Notes: generated by a model from the letters alone, not told the origin. A DNA stretch of 64,000 bases from Pogonophryne albipinna (GCA_028583405.1 CM053256.1:13691087-13755086), one strand, 5' to 3'; positions 12,191 through 24,100 are shown, counted from the stretch's first letter. Translations and numbers: made by a program.

Positions 12191-12529
12191 TCAGACACCA
12201 TCATGAGCAGTACGGGGGCCTCCCAGGGGATGGTGCTGGCACCGTTTCTCTTCACCCTCTACACTGCAGACTTCACCCACAACACCGCAACCTGTCACCT
12301 GCAGAAGTTCTCTGACGACTCCGCCATCGTTGGACTCCAACGAGGACGACAGGGAGTACAGGGAGCTGACGCAGGACTTCACCCTCTGGTGCCAGAGGAA
12401 CCACCTCCAGCTCAACGCAGAGAAGACCAAGGAGCTCGTGGTGGATTTCAGACAGCGCCAACACTCTCCCCCCGACACCAGTGAACATCCAGGGAGCGGA
12501 CATTGAGATTGTGAAATCTTACAAATACC
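12191..12529 (+). mobile_element. Rex1-type LINE reverse transcriptase, flipped segment
   Basis: Encodes IMSSTGASQGMVLAPFLFTL, NTATCHLQKFSDD (catalytic FSDD box) and later residues of a Rex1/Babar reverse transcriptase, ending at IVKSYKY. There is a frameshift after the FSDD box. Its first codons continue exactly from the minus-strand Rex1 piece at 14166-14233, so it originally lay on the other strand. Confidence 0.85.
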
Positions 12530-13053
12530 CAGTGGCGGCCGGCCCATAGGGGCGCTAGGGGCGCCGCCCCACCTCTTCCCACATACAAAATAAAAATAAT
12601 AAAAATAAAAAATATATTAAAAAAAATATTTTTTTATTTTATTTTTAATAAACAAGGTAACTATTATATAATTGGTATCAGTACAATGTATAATCTACAA
12701 TAAAATCTCGTTTAAAATTGTGTTACGACGATGTCTAAAGTTACTGATAAGTCACATGTTTCCTGCCTGGCCTTGCCCATGTGTCATTACCTTTATATAT
12801 ACAGTATATGGTCATTACCCTCTCTCGTCTGGGCGGTAAGAAAGGAGCCCTCAACCAGTACAGCAGCAGCCACTAGCAGCTGACTGTTGCTATCTGTAAA
12901 CTATGATGCCGAAAGATAATTTCAGCCAATCAGCGTCGTCAAATCTGATGATCACCGGGCGCCAATGTCAGCGCCCGGTCCAGTCTGTGAGTAGTTTGGA
13001 CACTAGTGACTCGTATCCGGTGGGGTGACGCAGTACGGCAGTAGTTGACGAGG

Positions 13054-13470
13054 ATGGCTTCATGTGCAGGTGGAGTCTCCGGACCTCGGTCCCTGCCCAA
13101 TTCCGTTCGAGAGCTAATCTCCAATCCTTTCGAAAGGAGAAGTTTGGGAGATAAACTGTTGCTTAAAGACCTTGGACCGGACCAACCCAATTTGTATATA
13201 TCGCAGCAAGCTCGGGAAAAAGACAAAACGTATCAACGAGGCTTCCCACGTAGCTGGTACACCAGTAAGGCATGGCTAGCTGGATGCAAACAGGTAAATG
13301 CTGTCTTTTGTTTCCCATGCTTGCTCTTCAAACAGCCGGGGACAGATACGATGTGCCCGTGGACTGTGACGGGGGTAAACGATATGAAGCATTTGTCCGA
13401 AAAAATTAGAAAGCACGAGTGCACGAAGTTACATAAGTACCTTCAAGCTAGCCATGCTAGGCAAAGCTAA
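13054..13470 (+). pseudogene. hAT transposase N-terminus with TTF-type zinc finger (ZMYM1-like)
   Basis: The frame starts MASCAGGVSGPRS and continues with SNPFERRSLGDKLLLKDLG, QQAREKDKTYQRGF and the TTF-type zinc-finger core SWYTSKAWLAGCK, VFCFPCLLF, GVNDMKHLSEKIRKHE and KLHKY. It stops soon after, about 138 residues in. A complete transposase of this group is several hundred residues and carries a DUF4371 region and a C-terminal hAT dimerisation domain, none of which is here. The upstream leader runs unbroken to the hAT terminus at 12530, which ties the frame to the transposon rather than to a host ZMYM1 gene. Confidence 0.7.
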
Positions 13471-13479
13471 CATAGCATA

Positions 13480-14058
13480 ACAACACAGCCGTTAGCTCTT
13501 AGCACTCAGAGCTCACAGCTCTTCATATCTGTTCAGAAACTAGACAAAAGTTAAAAAAGTACAAACCACATGTCTGTGTCATGGCGAATACAGTCGCTGG
13601 TTTATTTATGTCTGTATAGGCCGTTGTTGTGAGTGTGGACGGTCGGAGCATTTACAACGTTAGCTTAGCCAATCTCCATTTAGAAAACACACATTTTAAA
13701 AGGTTTTTCGCCTGCCGTCTGTCTGCAGACTTGTCAAAGCATTAATTCATGGTTTTTACTATTCGGTATCAGTATGTTGTTACTTCGGCATCATTTTGAA
13801 ACGTGTATTACAATTAAATCACGGTCAAATATGTTCATCTTGTTGTAGTTGTAGCCCCCTTGCCAGCGATTCTCTCTCTAGTTTAGCATACTCAGCCTGG
13901 TTGTTCCTGGCCCTAGAACCACGATTTTATGGGGCCAGAAAAACTGAGAATTAGGACCCGCTAGCCGGTACTAGGCCAAGTGGAAACGCAACCAAAAACG
14001 GGCCCCGCACCGCACGGCACGCTTAAAGTGAGCTCCGCGCTGCAGTGGAAATGCGCCA
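13480..14058. mobile_element. Truncated GTTTCCACTGCA MITE inside hAT copy 2
   Basis: Reverse-orientation relative of 36486-37221. The outer right end GTGGAAATGCGCCA is intact at 14058; about the first 230 bp of the other side are deleted, the left break being near ACAACACAGCCGTTAGC. Confidence 0.7.
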
Positions 14059-14165
14059 TTACATCACCAGAAGTCCTAATTTAAGGGGTCATTTCAACAA
14101 AAAAAATTGTTTTTACTCACTATATCAACAGCCCCACCAAAAATATTTTCCACCAGCCGCCACTG

Positions 14166-14233
14166 GTGTCTGATTGACACTCCCTGGTCCTCACGTACTG
14201 TGGACGGTTGGTGAGGTAGTCCAGGATCTAGGA
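14166..14233 (-). mobile_element. Rex1-type LINE piece (between two hAT insertions)
   Basis: Minus strand encodes ILDYLTNRPQYVRTRECQSD, the Rex1 stretch directly before the segment now at 12191. It is bounded by hAT copy 2 on the left and by the hAT element at 14234 on the right. Short, but the frame joins on both sides. Confidence 0.8.
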
Positions 14234-15456
14234 CAGGGCTTGTCAAACTCCGGACCAAGGTCCGGATCCGGACCGAACTGCAAATCAATCCGGACCGAAC
14301 CCTGTGTCCCATTATAAAAAATAAAAAAAAAAGGAAAAATCTGATTCTGATGTAAATTAAAGTGGACCTATTATGCTATATTGGAAAAAATATATTGTAG
14401 GGCCATACCTATACAAATATAGGTCTGTGAAGTTTTTTGCTTAAAATACCAAACAGTTCACCCATTGTAGCCATGCCTCATACTGCTCATACCCCTCTTG
14501 TGCAGCCCTGTTAGAGAAACGCGGATTTTGGGTCCTTAGCTTGAAAAAAAAAAAGAGGAGGCGGAGCTAATGCCTGATCAGAATTCTATCGGAGATTTTT
14601 TCTCTTGCGGGTTTATCACAAGGTGAGTTCCTTTTTTGATTTCCTGCTTTTTAAACACATGTGCTCTCCAGTACAGGTTAGCTCTGAGTGTTAGCGAGGC
14701 TTGCTAATGTAAACAAAGACGAGATTACTTCCAAAACACGTTCAAAACACGTCAGGCATTGTTTCTGATAGCAATTTTCTGTGGGTCCGCTGCCGATTTG
14801 ACGTCAGATCGGCAGCAAATCTGTATCCGCTCGTTGTACCCCTGTTTTTAAAAGATTTGGGTACGGAGGAAAAGAGAGAGGGTTTTATTTTCTGACGCTG
14901 CGTAAGTTCCCCAACGCACCGGGGACACATATTTATGTATAAAAGACATCACAAAGTGCATTTTGAATGATAGGTCCCCTTTAATGTATATTGTCTTGTG
15001 TCTGACGCGTTCTGAGTGTGCGAGCGTGACACACATTTAAGTTAACCACAAGTTTACCTTGACTTTCTAATGCTTCTAATGCCATTTTTGCTGAGGTTCA
15101 AGGCATTGGCTACAGACAAACAGTGCCATTTATCCCACTAGTTCAAGCCATGATGTATGTATTGAATGTCTGTGTGTATACAGGGGCGCCGTTTAACGAC
15201 AGGCAAGTGCTTGGACCAGAAGGGGGCCCCCAAATAAGGTAGATTAATCCAATCAAATCCAACTTTATTTATATAGCACTTTAAAACCTCCTGACCAAAG
15301 TACATGCATAGCGCGCCGAAACTGCTTCTTAATTTCAGTTTCGTTGCTCCGCTCCGGGGGTGTGTGGACGGGGGACTTTACTGGCATTGATCCGGACCAT
15401 TGACCTTGTATAAAATTCACAAGTGGACCTTTAACAAAAAAGTTTGAGTACCCCTG
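14234..15456. mobile_element. Non-autonomous hAT element in Rex1, 1223 bp
   Basis: Starts CAGGGCTTGTCAAACT and ends AGTTTGAGTACCCCTG. A perfect 8-bp target duplication ATCTAGGA lies at 14226-14233 and 15457-15464. No transposase. A TTAA element is nested inside. Confidence 0.85.
14361..14980. mobile_element. TTAA MITE nested in the hAT element
   Basis: Flanked by TTAA at 14357-14360 and 14981-14984. Ends are AGTGGACCTAT and ATAGGTCCCCT, imperfect inverted repeats. Kolobok-like or piggyBac-like by target site; no frame. Confidence 0.7.
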
Positions 15457-15464
15457 ATCTAGGA

Positions 15465-15660
15465 GGTGAGGTGGTGATCCACCCCAGAGAGCTGCAGCTT
15501 GTCCCCAAGGAGTGGGGGCTGGATGGTGTTGAAGGCACTGGAGAAATCAAATACCATGATCCTCACAGTGCCCCCAGCCTTCTCCAGGTGGGAGAGGGAC
15601 CTCTGCAGCAGGAGATGGCTGTGGACAACATTCCTGACTGTTCAAACAACAGCCTTCAGA
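15465..15660 (-). mobile_element. Rex1-type LINE reverse transcriptase piece
   Basis: Minus strand encodes HSHLLLQRSLSHLEKAGGTV, IMVFDFSSAFNTIQPPLLGD and KLQLSGVDHHLTS. An in-frame TAG replaces the usual Trp just before ILDYLT. The protein continues through 14233-14166 and then the flipped 12191-12529 piece. Confidence 0.85.
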
Positions 15661-15960
15661 CTGCATCTAAATAAATAAAAAACATCCTCCCCTTCATCAT
15701 CAAACTTCCAGTTGACATGCTTAAATATTATCTCTTTTATTATGTGGAGCTAAATCATGGTAAATGCAAAAGTCCTTAGTGCAAATCCTCCCTGTTTATC
15801 CCCAACTGCCTTAGTTTTTATGCTGATATGTAAAAATCATGTTACAGGCTATTAGCAAATACTAACATCACAGAATAACCCAATTATAAGCTCCCTAATC
15901 CGACAGAAGAAGGTTTTTAGTCTCAGGTCTTCCGGGTCAGATGTAACGTTAAGTCACTAG

Positions 15961-16490
15961 AACTGCATTGCCCGCCTCCTCACCCACACCCACTCCAGAG
16001 ACCACATCACCCCCGTCCTTCAAAACCTGCACTGGCTCCCTGTCCGTCAACAAATACACTTCAAAATCCTTCTGCTAACACACAAAGTTCTCAATAACCA
16101 GGCCCCCCCCTACCTCACCGACCTGATCCACCACTACACCCCTTCCCGCAGCCTTCGTTCATCAGAAGCGAACCTCCTCTCTATCCCCACACGAACCAAG
16201 CTCCGAACCTGGGGGGACAGAGCCTTCTCCATCGCTGCCCCCACCCTCTGGAACTCCCTTCCACAACACATCAGAGACTGCACTGACCCCCCCACTTTCA
16301 AAACACTGACCAAAACACACCTCTTCAGATTGGCTTTTAATTTGTGAATTATGTTGTGTTGCTGTTTTAATATTTTTTAAATTCTATTTTATCTCGTTTT
16401 ATCACCACTGTAAAGCGTCTTTGAGCACCTGAAAAAGCGCTTTGAAATTAAATGTATTATTATTATTATTATTATTATTATTACTAGTTC
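15961..16490 (+). mobile_element. L2-clade LINE 3' end with (ATT)n tail
   Basis: Open from 15961 to the TGA at 16345-16347 (129 codons) without a start codon. The frame encodes SRDHITPVLQNLHWLPVRQQ, FKILLLTHKVLNNQAPPYL and LWNSLPQHIRDC, ending THLFRLAFNL. The 3' UTR has the L2 hallmark AAGCGCTTTGAAATTAAATG followed by an ATT microsatellite (16456-16483). The element is heavily 5' truncated, the usual result of incomplete reverse transcription. Confidence 0.88.
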
Positions 16491-16730
16491 TTTCCAGGCC
16501 TTCAAAGGAGTTGTCCAATATCTATCTATCAAATCCAAATCTAACTCAGTTTATTGCCAAGAACATTTTCACATATAAGGATTTCAATTTGGTGCACAAG
16601 ACATTTTTATGGTGTGATTGGTCCTGAGGGGAGTGACTCTAAGAGTTTGTCTCAAGAGTGAGGGGGCGACTACAATCTTGTTCTGCCTGCCTCAGGGGTC
16701 ATGGAGACGTACTGTTCCGAGAATTTCAAT

Positions 16731-16920
16731 AGATCGCAGCGAATCCCACTCTGCAGAGACTGATGTGCTGCAGGCTGCTCTGTCCTTGGCAGTTGTCTGA
16801 GTACCAGATGGTGATGGAGGAGGTGAGGATCGGCTCAATGATGGCACTCGCTCAGAAGTGCACCATCATCTGCTTTGGCAGGTTAAACCTGTTCATCTGC
16901 CACTGGAAGTACAAGCTATC
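16731..16920 (-). mobile_element. Decayed LINE reverse transcriptase C-terminus
   Basis: Minus strand shows LYFQWQMNRFNLPKQMMVHF, a stop, then ASAIIEPILTSSITIWYSDN and QSSLQH, matching the post-catalytic region of Rex1-like LINEs. Frameshifts and a stop make it a relic. Confidence 0.6.
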
Positions 16921-17101
16921 TGGTACATTTTTTATAAAAGGGGCTGATTTTTTTAGCTACCATTTCCTGGGACCTTAGGAGATGACGAGGCCTATGAAGC
17001 AGAAGAACTCCAAAGTGTCAATTGGGGAGCCAGATAGGGTGAGGGGGATTGGTTCGGCTCCCTTCTTTCGTGAATCTTTTTGAGCTGTAAATTATTCTTA
17101 C

Positions 17102-17333
17102 CGCATCAGATCGTCAATCTGCCAATTGAAAGCTGACTCATCCATACCAGAGGTGAGTCCAACAAGGATGGTGTCAAGAATTTCAGGAGATTGACAGCAG
17201 GTCATAGTTTCAAGCGCAGGGACAGCATGATAGGCAAAGCTGATTGTGCTGTAACAATGAAATTGAGCTGCTCCATTTTCGTCATAGTTATCGGTCAAAT
17301 GGGTGTCAGAGCCAAGGAGGTGACTTATGTTTT
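17102..17333 (-). other. Unrecognised exon-like frame with 5' splice site
   Basis: The minus strand is open for about 77 codons and reads SHLLGSDTHLTDNYDENGAA and, further on, FAYHAVPALETMTCCQSPEI, DTILVGLTSGMDES and WQIDDLMR. It ends exactly at GATGCG|GTAAGAAT, a good splice donor. The composition is protein-like rather than random. I do not recognise the family, and no partner exon is apparent within a few kilobases. It may be an exon of a decayed transposon gene or of a host gene copy. Confidence 0.35.
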
Positions 17334-17429
17334 CAGTTCATCGTCCCTGCTCCCAGGGGATGCTTCACAGGGAGGAGTGTATAGGCACAACTCAATCAGG
17401 CATACCTTTATGCCTGTGGCCAGTGCTTG

Positions 17430-19955
17430 AATTGGGCTGGTACTCACCGGTACGCAATACCGGCACTTCTGATTTTTACCCATGTGGTACCGGCACTTCT
17501 TACTGAGTACCGGCAAGGTGCCGGTACTCAGTAAAATGCCGGTACTCAGACGCCTGCGGCACGTCATGACGGCCCGGACAGGCCATCGTGAGGACCGGGA
17601 GGTTTCCCGATGGCCTGGCCTGTTAAGTGGCCTGCTGGCCAATACGTATGTATTGTGAACGCAACGCTGCGCAAATGTGGGTCTGACTCTGCCTCACAGA
17701 GGGTGACTGGCTGTCTACATGATGTGGCCTGCCGACATGGGCACTTTCATACAGATCATAATAATGCCCTCGATTGGTCTCTGTGTGTCATTCAAGCTCG
17801 GGAGGGTGTGTGTATGTGTGGCGCGAGCGAGCGAGAAAGCGTGCGCACCAGTTACGTGTATTGTTGTCAGCATCTGGTGCTAGCTAGCTGCGCTAACGGA
17901 TATAAGGAGCTGCTTCAACAACAAGGTGGAGGGAGAGTCCTCTGCTGTCAGACTGAGAGACTGATAACTACAGCTCAGGTGAGGTAAATTACTCTCTGAG
18001 TGTTTAGATAGTTAACTTAGTCTAAGTTATCTCAGTGGGTCTCAAACGGTTCGGTCACCATTTATGTAAACACATATTTCCATTTGAGGGGGTAGTGATT
18101 AGTAAAATATGCATGAATAATAAAAATAAAATGTTAACTAGGTGAAAAAAGGTAAGATAAACTTGTTGAGAGCTAAAACTAGTCTTTGCTACTGCCTCGA
18201 AGAGGAGCAGGGGGGAGATGAGGGAGACAGGAGAGGCTGATTCAGGAGCACAGACACACTCACAACTATAAATGAACCAAAAACAAATAATTAAACAAGT
18301 TTCAATGTTTTTTCATATTGGATATGGTATGTTATTGGTTATGACCATGTACTTATGATTTTATGATTATTTAAATGTATACAGTTCTGTTTCATATGGG
18401 TGTAGTCTCTTTATTTCCCCATGCACCAGATTGATGGATTTAAGTCCAACATTTAAAAAAAATATCTTACTCGGGGAGCATGCCCCCGGACCCCCCTATA
18501 GGATTTGAGGTCTCCCCCACTTAAAATATGTTCACATGGACAGGTTCCTAAATAGATTTGAACATTTTTTTAAATAGTAACCCATCTCCATATGTTTATT
18601 TTTGGGTAGTAGATTTAAACTAGAGGGCTATCACTATGTGGTGCAGCAACGCTGTAAATATTGACAAATAAATCCAGCAAAATGGCACAAAAAACTGGTA
18701 GTGGCCTGACTGGGTGTATAATTCCCGGCCTGACTTATTGTCCCAGTCCGGCCTGCCCTATACTATCATTTCCTGATAACGAAAATACTGACGGGCTGTC
18801 AGGAGAGGGGGATGGAAATAGAGGCTCTGTGTATTATTCTTATTGTCAGGGAATAATTTCCATAGATGTTTACCTTTTGCCCTCTGACGCAGATGCCCAT
18901 GCAGCCTTGGGCAGCATACTATCTCCCTTAAGGAGGGGCTACCCTAGCATTTTGTTGTTGTAACCAGTTTGTGACCGGGCAACTCTCGGTCAGAGATAGT
19001 TATTGTTATGGGACACCTGGAACACATCCTTCTGCAACAACAAATGTGATTCAGTGTCCCTCAGCTGTTTAGTCTATCTATTGCACAATGTTTATTATTC
19101 TCTGAGAACTAGCTAAATACATGGCTCTGGGGTAGAGTTCTTCAGAATTGATTGTGGCATCTCAACCGTGCGGTCAAACCATGGCCCGTGACATGTCTTG
19201 TGAATTCTCCGGCCGAAGCTCCAAATAAACCGTCAGTGTTTGCCATCAAAGCTCCAGCTCTCCATCGTGTCTCTCTTTGAGTCCTGACTCCCAATTGCTT
19301 CAGAAGTTTCCTCCACACTTATATTATTGTATAGAGTCGTTATTCATTTGTTTTAAAGCTCAATAAATAACAAAGAAGACCTTTGACCGGCACTTTTCTA
19401 ATTTTGTCCGGAAGATTTCAACTTTAAGGGACATGTTGACCGGCGAAAAAAAATACTAACGGAAACTCTGCCGCACGGTTCCCTCGTCCCTTGGAAGAGG
19501 CGGAGAGGTGGGTGTTTTTCATCTGCTGGTGGACTACAGGGAGATTTATAGCAGGAGCACATGCTTGTCTCGGGGAGGGAGGAAAGAGAAACAGCCAGAG
19601 CCCTTCCTCTCCCCACCTCTGCTGCTAAATCCACCGCAGAGATTAAACAGAAGGGCAACCATGGCAACCATGCTCGGGAAGTCTTCTTCGCTGCTTTTGG
19701 TGTATTTTGTGGTGGAAATACAGCGCCACTTACAGGCCCGGCATATGTACTACAGCGTCTCCAGCAGGTCGAGCGGTCTCGTGTGGAAGGACACGTTTCT
19801 GGTGCCTATTGCGTGTGGATGGAAGACTTTTTTGATATCGAATTGGGTTCGTTTTCGTTTCCGTTTCCGTGTGGTTCCAGCCTGAGCCTGGTGGTTTTTG
19901 TCCTTATGCTGCGGTACCGCCTGCCAGACGGCAGCAAACAGAACAGTTTGCTGGG
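17430..19955. other. Repeat-like DNA without a supported gene
   Basis: Contains palindromic ACCGGTAC and GTACCGGCAC motifs (17430-17550) and a GCATGCCCCCGGACCCCCC stretch (18479-18497), both typical of decayed fish transposons. I could not define element ends or a coding frame. Confidence 0.35.
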
Positions 19956-19959
19956 GTGA

Positions 19960-20133
19960 TGGGGGTCTGATAATGGAATTTCTTTCTGAGCCGCTGTCGA
20001 TATCCTCCATGGATGGCAGCTCCGTCCTGGTGATGTGCTGTGTAGTTTTCACCACCCTCTGTAGAATCTTATGGTTGAGGGCGGTGCAGCTGCCGTACCA
20101 GGCCGTGATGCAGCCAGTCAGGATACTCTCTAT
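19960..20133 (-). mobile_element. Rex1/Babar LINE C-terminus, downstream half
   Basis: Minus strand encodes ESILTGCITAWYGSCTALNH, LQRVVKTTQHITRTELPSME, the characteristic Rex1/Babar C-terminal segment. It is split from its upstream half (20878-21081) by the MITE at 20134-20874. Confidence 0.85.
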
Positions 20134-20874
20134 TGGCGCATTTCCACAGCTGCGCATATCACGGTTTAAGCGTGCCGTGCCAAACCCGGCCTGTTTTTTG
20201 TTGCGCTTCCACTAGGGATAGTTCCGGATAACGGGTAGTTTCACAGTTTTTCTGGCACTCCAAAATCCAGGTTCTTTCCGGGCCAACAACCGAGCTGAAT
20301 ATGCTAAACTAGTGAGAGAATCGCTGGCAAGGGGGCTACAACTACAACAAAATGAACATATTTTACCGTGATTTAATTGTAATACATGTTTCAAAATGAT
20401 GCCGAAGTAACAACATACTGATACCGGTTAGTAAAAACCATGAATTAATGCTTTGACAAGTCTGCAGACAAGACGGCAGGCGAAAAACCTTTTAAAATGC
20501 GTGTTTTCTGAATGGAGATCGCAGTATATGCTCCGACCGTCTACACTCACAACAACGGCCTATACGGACATAAATAAACCAGCGACTGTATTCGCCATAA
20601 CACAGACAGTCTGTGGTTTGTACTTGTTTAACTTTTGTCTAGTTTCTGAACAGATATGAGGAGCTGTGAGCTCTGAGTGCTAACAGCTAACGGCTGATGT
20701 TGGTTTTCTGTGGTTCGCATTGAAGATGACGTCACGGCTCCGCCTACACTGTGTTACTAGTTACTGCCCCAGCTACTAAACTGTAATGGAAACGCAGCAT
20801 AAAGTAAGCCTGGCCTACCAAGGCCTAACTATACCGTACTAAGCCGTGCAAGACCCTGCAGTGGAAATGCGCCA
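20134..20874. mobile_element. GTTTCCACTGCA MITE inserted in Rex1
   Basis: Ends TGGCGCATTTCCAC and GTGGAAATGCGCCA, flanked by TAT at 20131-20133 and 20875-20877. Removing it rejoins the Rex1 frame (NFYLCTI with ESILTG). 741 bp, non-coding. Confidence 0.82.
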
Positions 20875-20877
20875 TAT

Positions 20878-21081
20878 GGTGCACAAGTAGAAGTTGCAGA
20901 GTATCTTGGAGTCCATGTTGAACCTCCTCAGCCTCCGGAGGAGGAAGAGCCACTGTAGAGCTGTTTTGTTGATGGTGTTTGTGTGATGAGTCCATGTCAG
21001 GTACTCAGTGATAGACACCTGAAGTTGCTGACTCTCTCCACAGCAGTCCCATTGATGGCGATGGGGGCGAGAGATGCACAC
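20878..21081 (-). mobile_element. Rex1/Babar LINE C-terminus, upstream half
   Basis: Minus strand encodes VSITEYLTWTHHTNTINKTA and LFLLRRLRRFNMDSKILCNF, which directly precedes the piece at 19960-20133 in the Rex1 protein. Confidence 0.85.
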
Positions 21082-21583
21082 ACAGGGACTCCTCCAGCAC
21101 CACCCGCTGTCCCTTTCTAGTCAGTTATTGTTCCCCCCACACAGTGGCGGCGCCAGGGTATGGCTGGGGTAGGCTACAGCCATACCAAGAAATGGCTTAG
21201 CCCCACCATGAACAATTATGTTAAAGTAAGCAAATTAAATTAAATAATAAGCTAAATGCTAAATGTTGAGAAAACGGCTTGCGAAAATATACGGGTCGTG
21301 TCCACAACACACAAACTGATCCTGCTGTAACAACAAGTGCACGTTACTGATGCAATATGGTTGAGACCATTCGGGCTAATGCTAGAAGAGGGGTGCAAGG
21401 AATAGTCTAAGTAGTGAAGGAGTTTTATAAACTAAAGGTGTGGAAATTCTCTGGTGTCATAATATCAACGCGGCCGCGGTCAGATCGAAATGCCTCCGAA
21501 TGCAATTTGAATAGACCTACAGCCAATCAGAGCAACGAAACGTTGGGTCTGCATCATGCATTACTGATGAGATCAGTCGTAAC

Positions 21584-22349
21584 CAGAGATGGGGTCGTTA
21601 CTAAAAAAAAGTAATATATTACATATTACATATTACTTTAAAAAAAAAGTAATATATTACACTACTTCATTACTCTCTACATAAAGTAACTCGTTACTTT
21701 ACTCGTTACTTTACTCGCAGGGCCGGCCCGCCCCTCCCTGCAGGCAGATCACGCAGACTGCTAAAGTTTCAAATGTTCTCTTTAGTTCAGTTTCCATTGT
21801 CGCATAAGACTGATCCAGATAGCTCCTGAATGTTTTCCTATCTGACCATGGCTGTCCTCTGTCTCCTGCTATCTGTATATTTTGCGCAGTCTATCTCTGT
21901 TCACGCTGTTGCGTCGGCGTGTTCTCCTGCGTGTTGGCCATGTGTTGCACTGGAACCAGACTGGAGCACACCGCAAAGACTTCAGCCGAGCACGTACGAA
22001 CTGCGCATGCGTGAGTGGCAATAACTCTCCTTACCAGCAGGCGGCGGTAGTGTGTATTCGTCATTCAAAAGAGGCAACAACCGGAAAACAGAGAAGAAGA
22101 ACAGACTACGTGATATAAACAAACAACAAATAGCTGTGCGTTAGCTTCACCTTAGCATGTGTTCTTTGCAGGTGTTTGTTGAGGTTTGATTATGACTGAT
22201 TTTAGTAAGTAACGAAGTAACGCGTGTCGGGGCAATGTTAGTAACTGTAGTGTGATTACTGAATTATAAAAGTAGCGCGTTACACTACTCCGTTACCGAC
22301 AAAAGTAATATTATTACAGTAACTTTGTAACGCGTTACACCCAACTCTG
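21584..22349. mobile_element. Non-autonomous hAT element, 766 bp
   Basis: Starts CAGAGATGGGG and ends CCCAACTCTG, with a perfect 8-bp target duplication GTCGTAAC at 21576-21583 and 22350-22357. The subterminal regions are rich in GTAACGCGTTAC and AGTAATATATTAC motifs. No transposase. Confidence 0.88.
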
Positions 22350-24100
22350 GTCGTAACCGCCATTCAGTATCCCCATTTGATCTTCAACATGTACTATCAT
22401 ACGTCACGTTCACAGTGATCCCTTTTTATTTACTACAAGACAAATGTCCCGTTCTATTTCATACAGTTCCATTTTGATTGAGACAGGGAAATAATCTAAA
22501 CCTCACGTGTGGCGTTTCACTGTCAAGGGGGGCGATATAGTCTGTAGGGCAGGCCTATGTAATTACATTGCAAATACTGACTTGAGCCCCACCACTGTAT
22601 GGGTTAGCCCTACCATACCATGTGCACGCACACCGTGCAACGCAGTTCCTGTACTCGTCCAAATCACCGCCTCTGTGCGCAATAATCTGTGCTTTCAGCT
22701 TGGCATGGAACTTGCCGTTTATCCATGCCTTCTAGTTCGGTAATGTTTGTACAGTTATCTTCGGTACTGTCATCGATGCATTTGACAATGTAGTTTTTTT
22801 CAATTTTTTTCAATACCTTCCATGTCGTATGACCCACTGACTCCAAATCCATGCAAAATTATTTTACTGCTCTGAACCAATATGACACACCACTAGATTT
22901 AAGTGTTTTTTCCATTTGATACAATTATTTTCATGAATTTTCTGCTTTTTGTGTTAAAAAGTCTTGACCGTTTGTTTTAATAACTTCCACCTGATGAGTA
23001 CCTTTATATGGATTTTCCCAATGGATTTTGTGGCCATGTTAACCCCAATTTGTTGAATCCTCCTATGCTAGTATACAGTGGCGTTTTTATATGTACAAAA
23101 GTGGTGGGGCACAAAAAACTTAGATGTCTATATATAAGCTTCTGCAGAGAGGTTCATGGCTGGCGAGGCACTGGCACTGACTCTTCAGGTTTACAAATAT
23201 TATATTTTGACCTAAATCAAAATATAATATTATTTTCAAAAGCTTTTTTTGTCTGATGCTTCAATTAATTTTAACAGACAGTTCAACAGAAGGATACCCA
23301 AAAAAGGTAATTTTATCATTTAAATATTGAATTGTTCTCTCTTAGTAAGATCCCATTTTCAATAACATTGTGGTCTTACCTTGACTTGAAGATGAAGTCC
23401 ATTTGCCTATCCTTCTGGACAAAAATCTCTATTACTTTTTTGTAAAAGTCCTCCCTATCTTCTTGTAGTTTCAAAAGTCTATCATAAATCTAAATGATGG
23501 ATTTATGATTCGAAAATGATAAAAGTAGGATATTATCTGGCTGAACAAAACGTTCATTTATCTAACAGGTACGTTTCCCACAGATCTTATTTTGAGCTAT
23601 TTTCTAAAATCCTATGGAGAAATCTCATTGCTTTTTTGTGGAGGGAAGCCATGCGCAGCTTACTTCCTGGTTTTAGGACTCGTCTCTCTCCTCCTCTTCA
23701 CACACCACACTTTTCGCAGCACACGTACTTACAGCCAATCAGCTCTGAATTATGTGAGATGACGTAAGGTGGGGATGGCAGCTCTATGCCCCTATGGTCA
23801 TTATTTTTTGCCACACACATTAAATAGGAAAATACTCTGAGCATGCGCAGTGTAGTTTTTACAGTCACCGTTCACTTAGACAATGAGAGGGAGGGGCAGG
23901 ATCGGGTTTTGTCCCACATGGCTCTAAACAGCTCAATAGGCACACACTGTAGACACTAATTAGAAGAACACATACTAAAACAGCAATGTACAGACGAATC
24001 AGATGATTAAACATGATCTTAAAATATATTTTATATATATTTTAATTTATTTTTTGCATTTTGTTGTAATCATTATTTTAATACCTTCTGCTGACACTAG
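22350..24100. other. Repeat-derived DNA, no gene supported
   Basis: Part of 23480-23700 (ATGATTCGAAAATGATAAAA, GGAGAAATCTCATTGCTTTT) recurs inverted at about 32450-32630, so it belongs to a dispersed repeat family. No coding frame is convincing. Confidence 0.4.

Larger units (their letters stand above)
12530..14165 (+). mobile_element. hAT copy 2 (TTF-type transposase family)
   Basis: Starts CAGTGGCGGCCGG and ends CAGCCGCCACTG. The right flank GTGTCTGA (14166-14173) is the reverse complement of TCAGACAC, which follows the inverted arm at 12191-12198. Once the 339-bp loop is turned back, the element has a perfect 8-bp target duplication inside Rex1. It contains the leader 12530-13053, the transposase start 13054-13470, a truncated MITE 13480-14058 and a 3' tail. 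Most of the transposase gene has been lost. Confidence 0.75.

Noticed and set aside
13054..13470. A host ZMYM1-like gene
   Set aside because: The leader runs without a break to a hAT terminus with an 8-bp duplication, so it is a transposon gene remnant.
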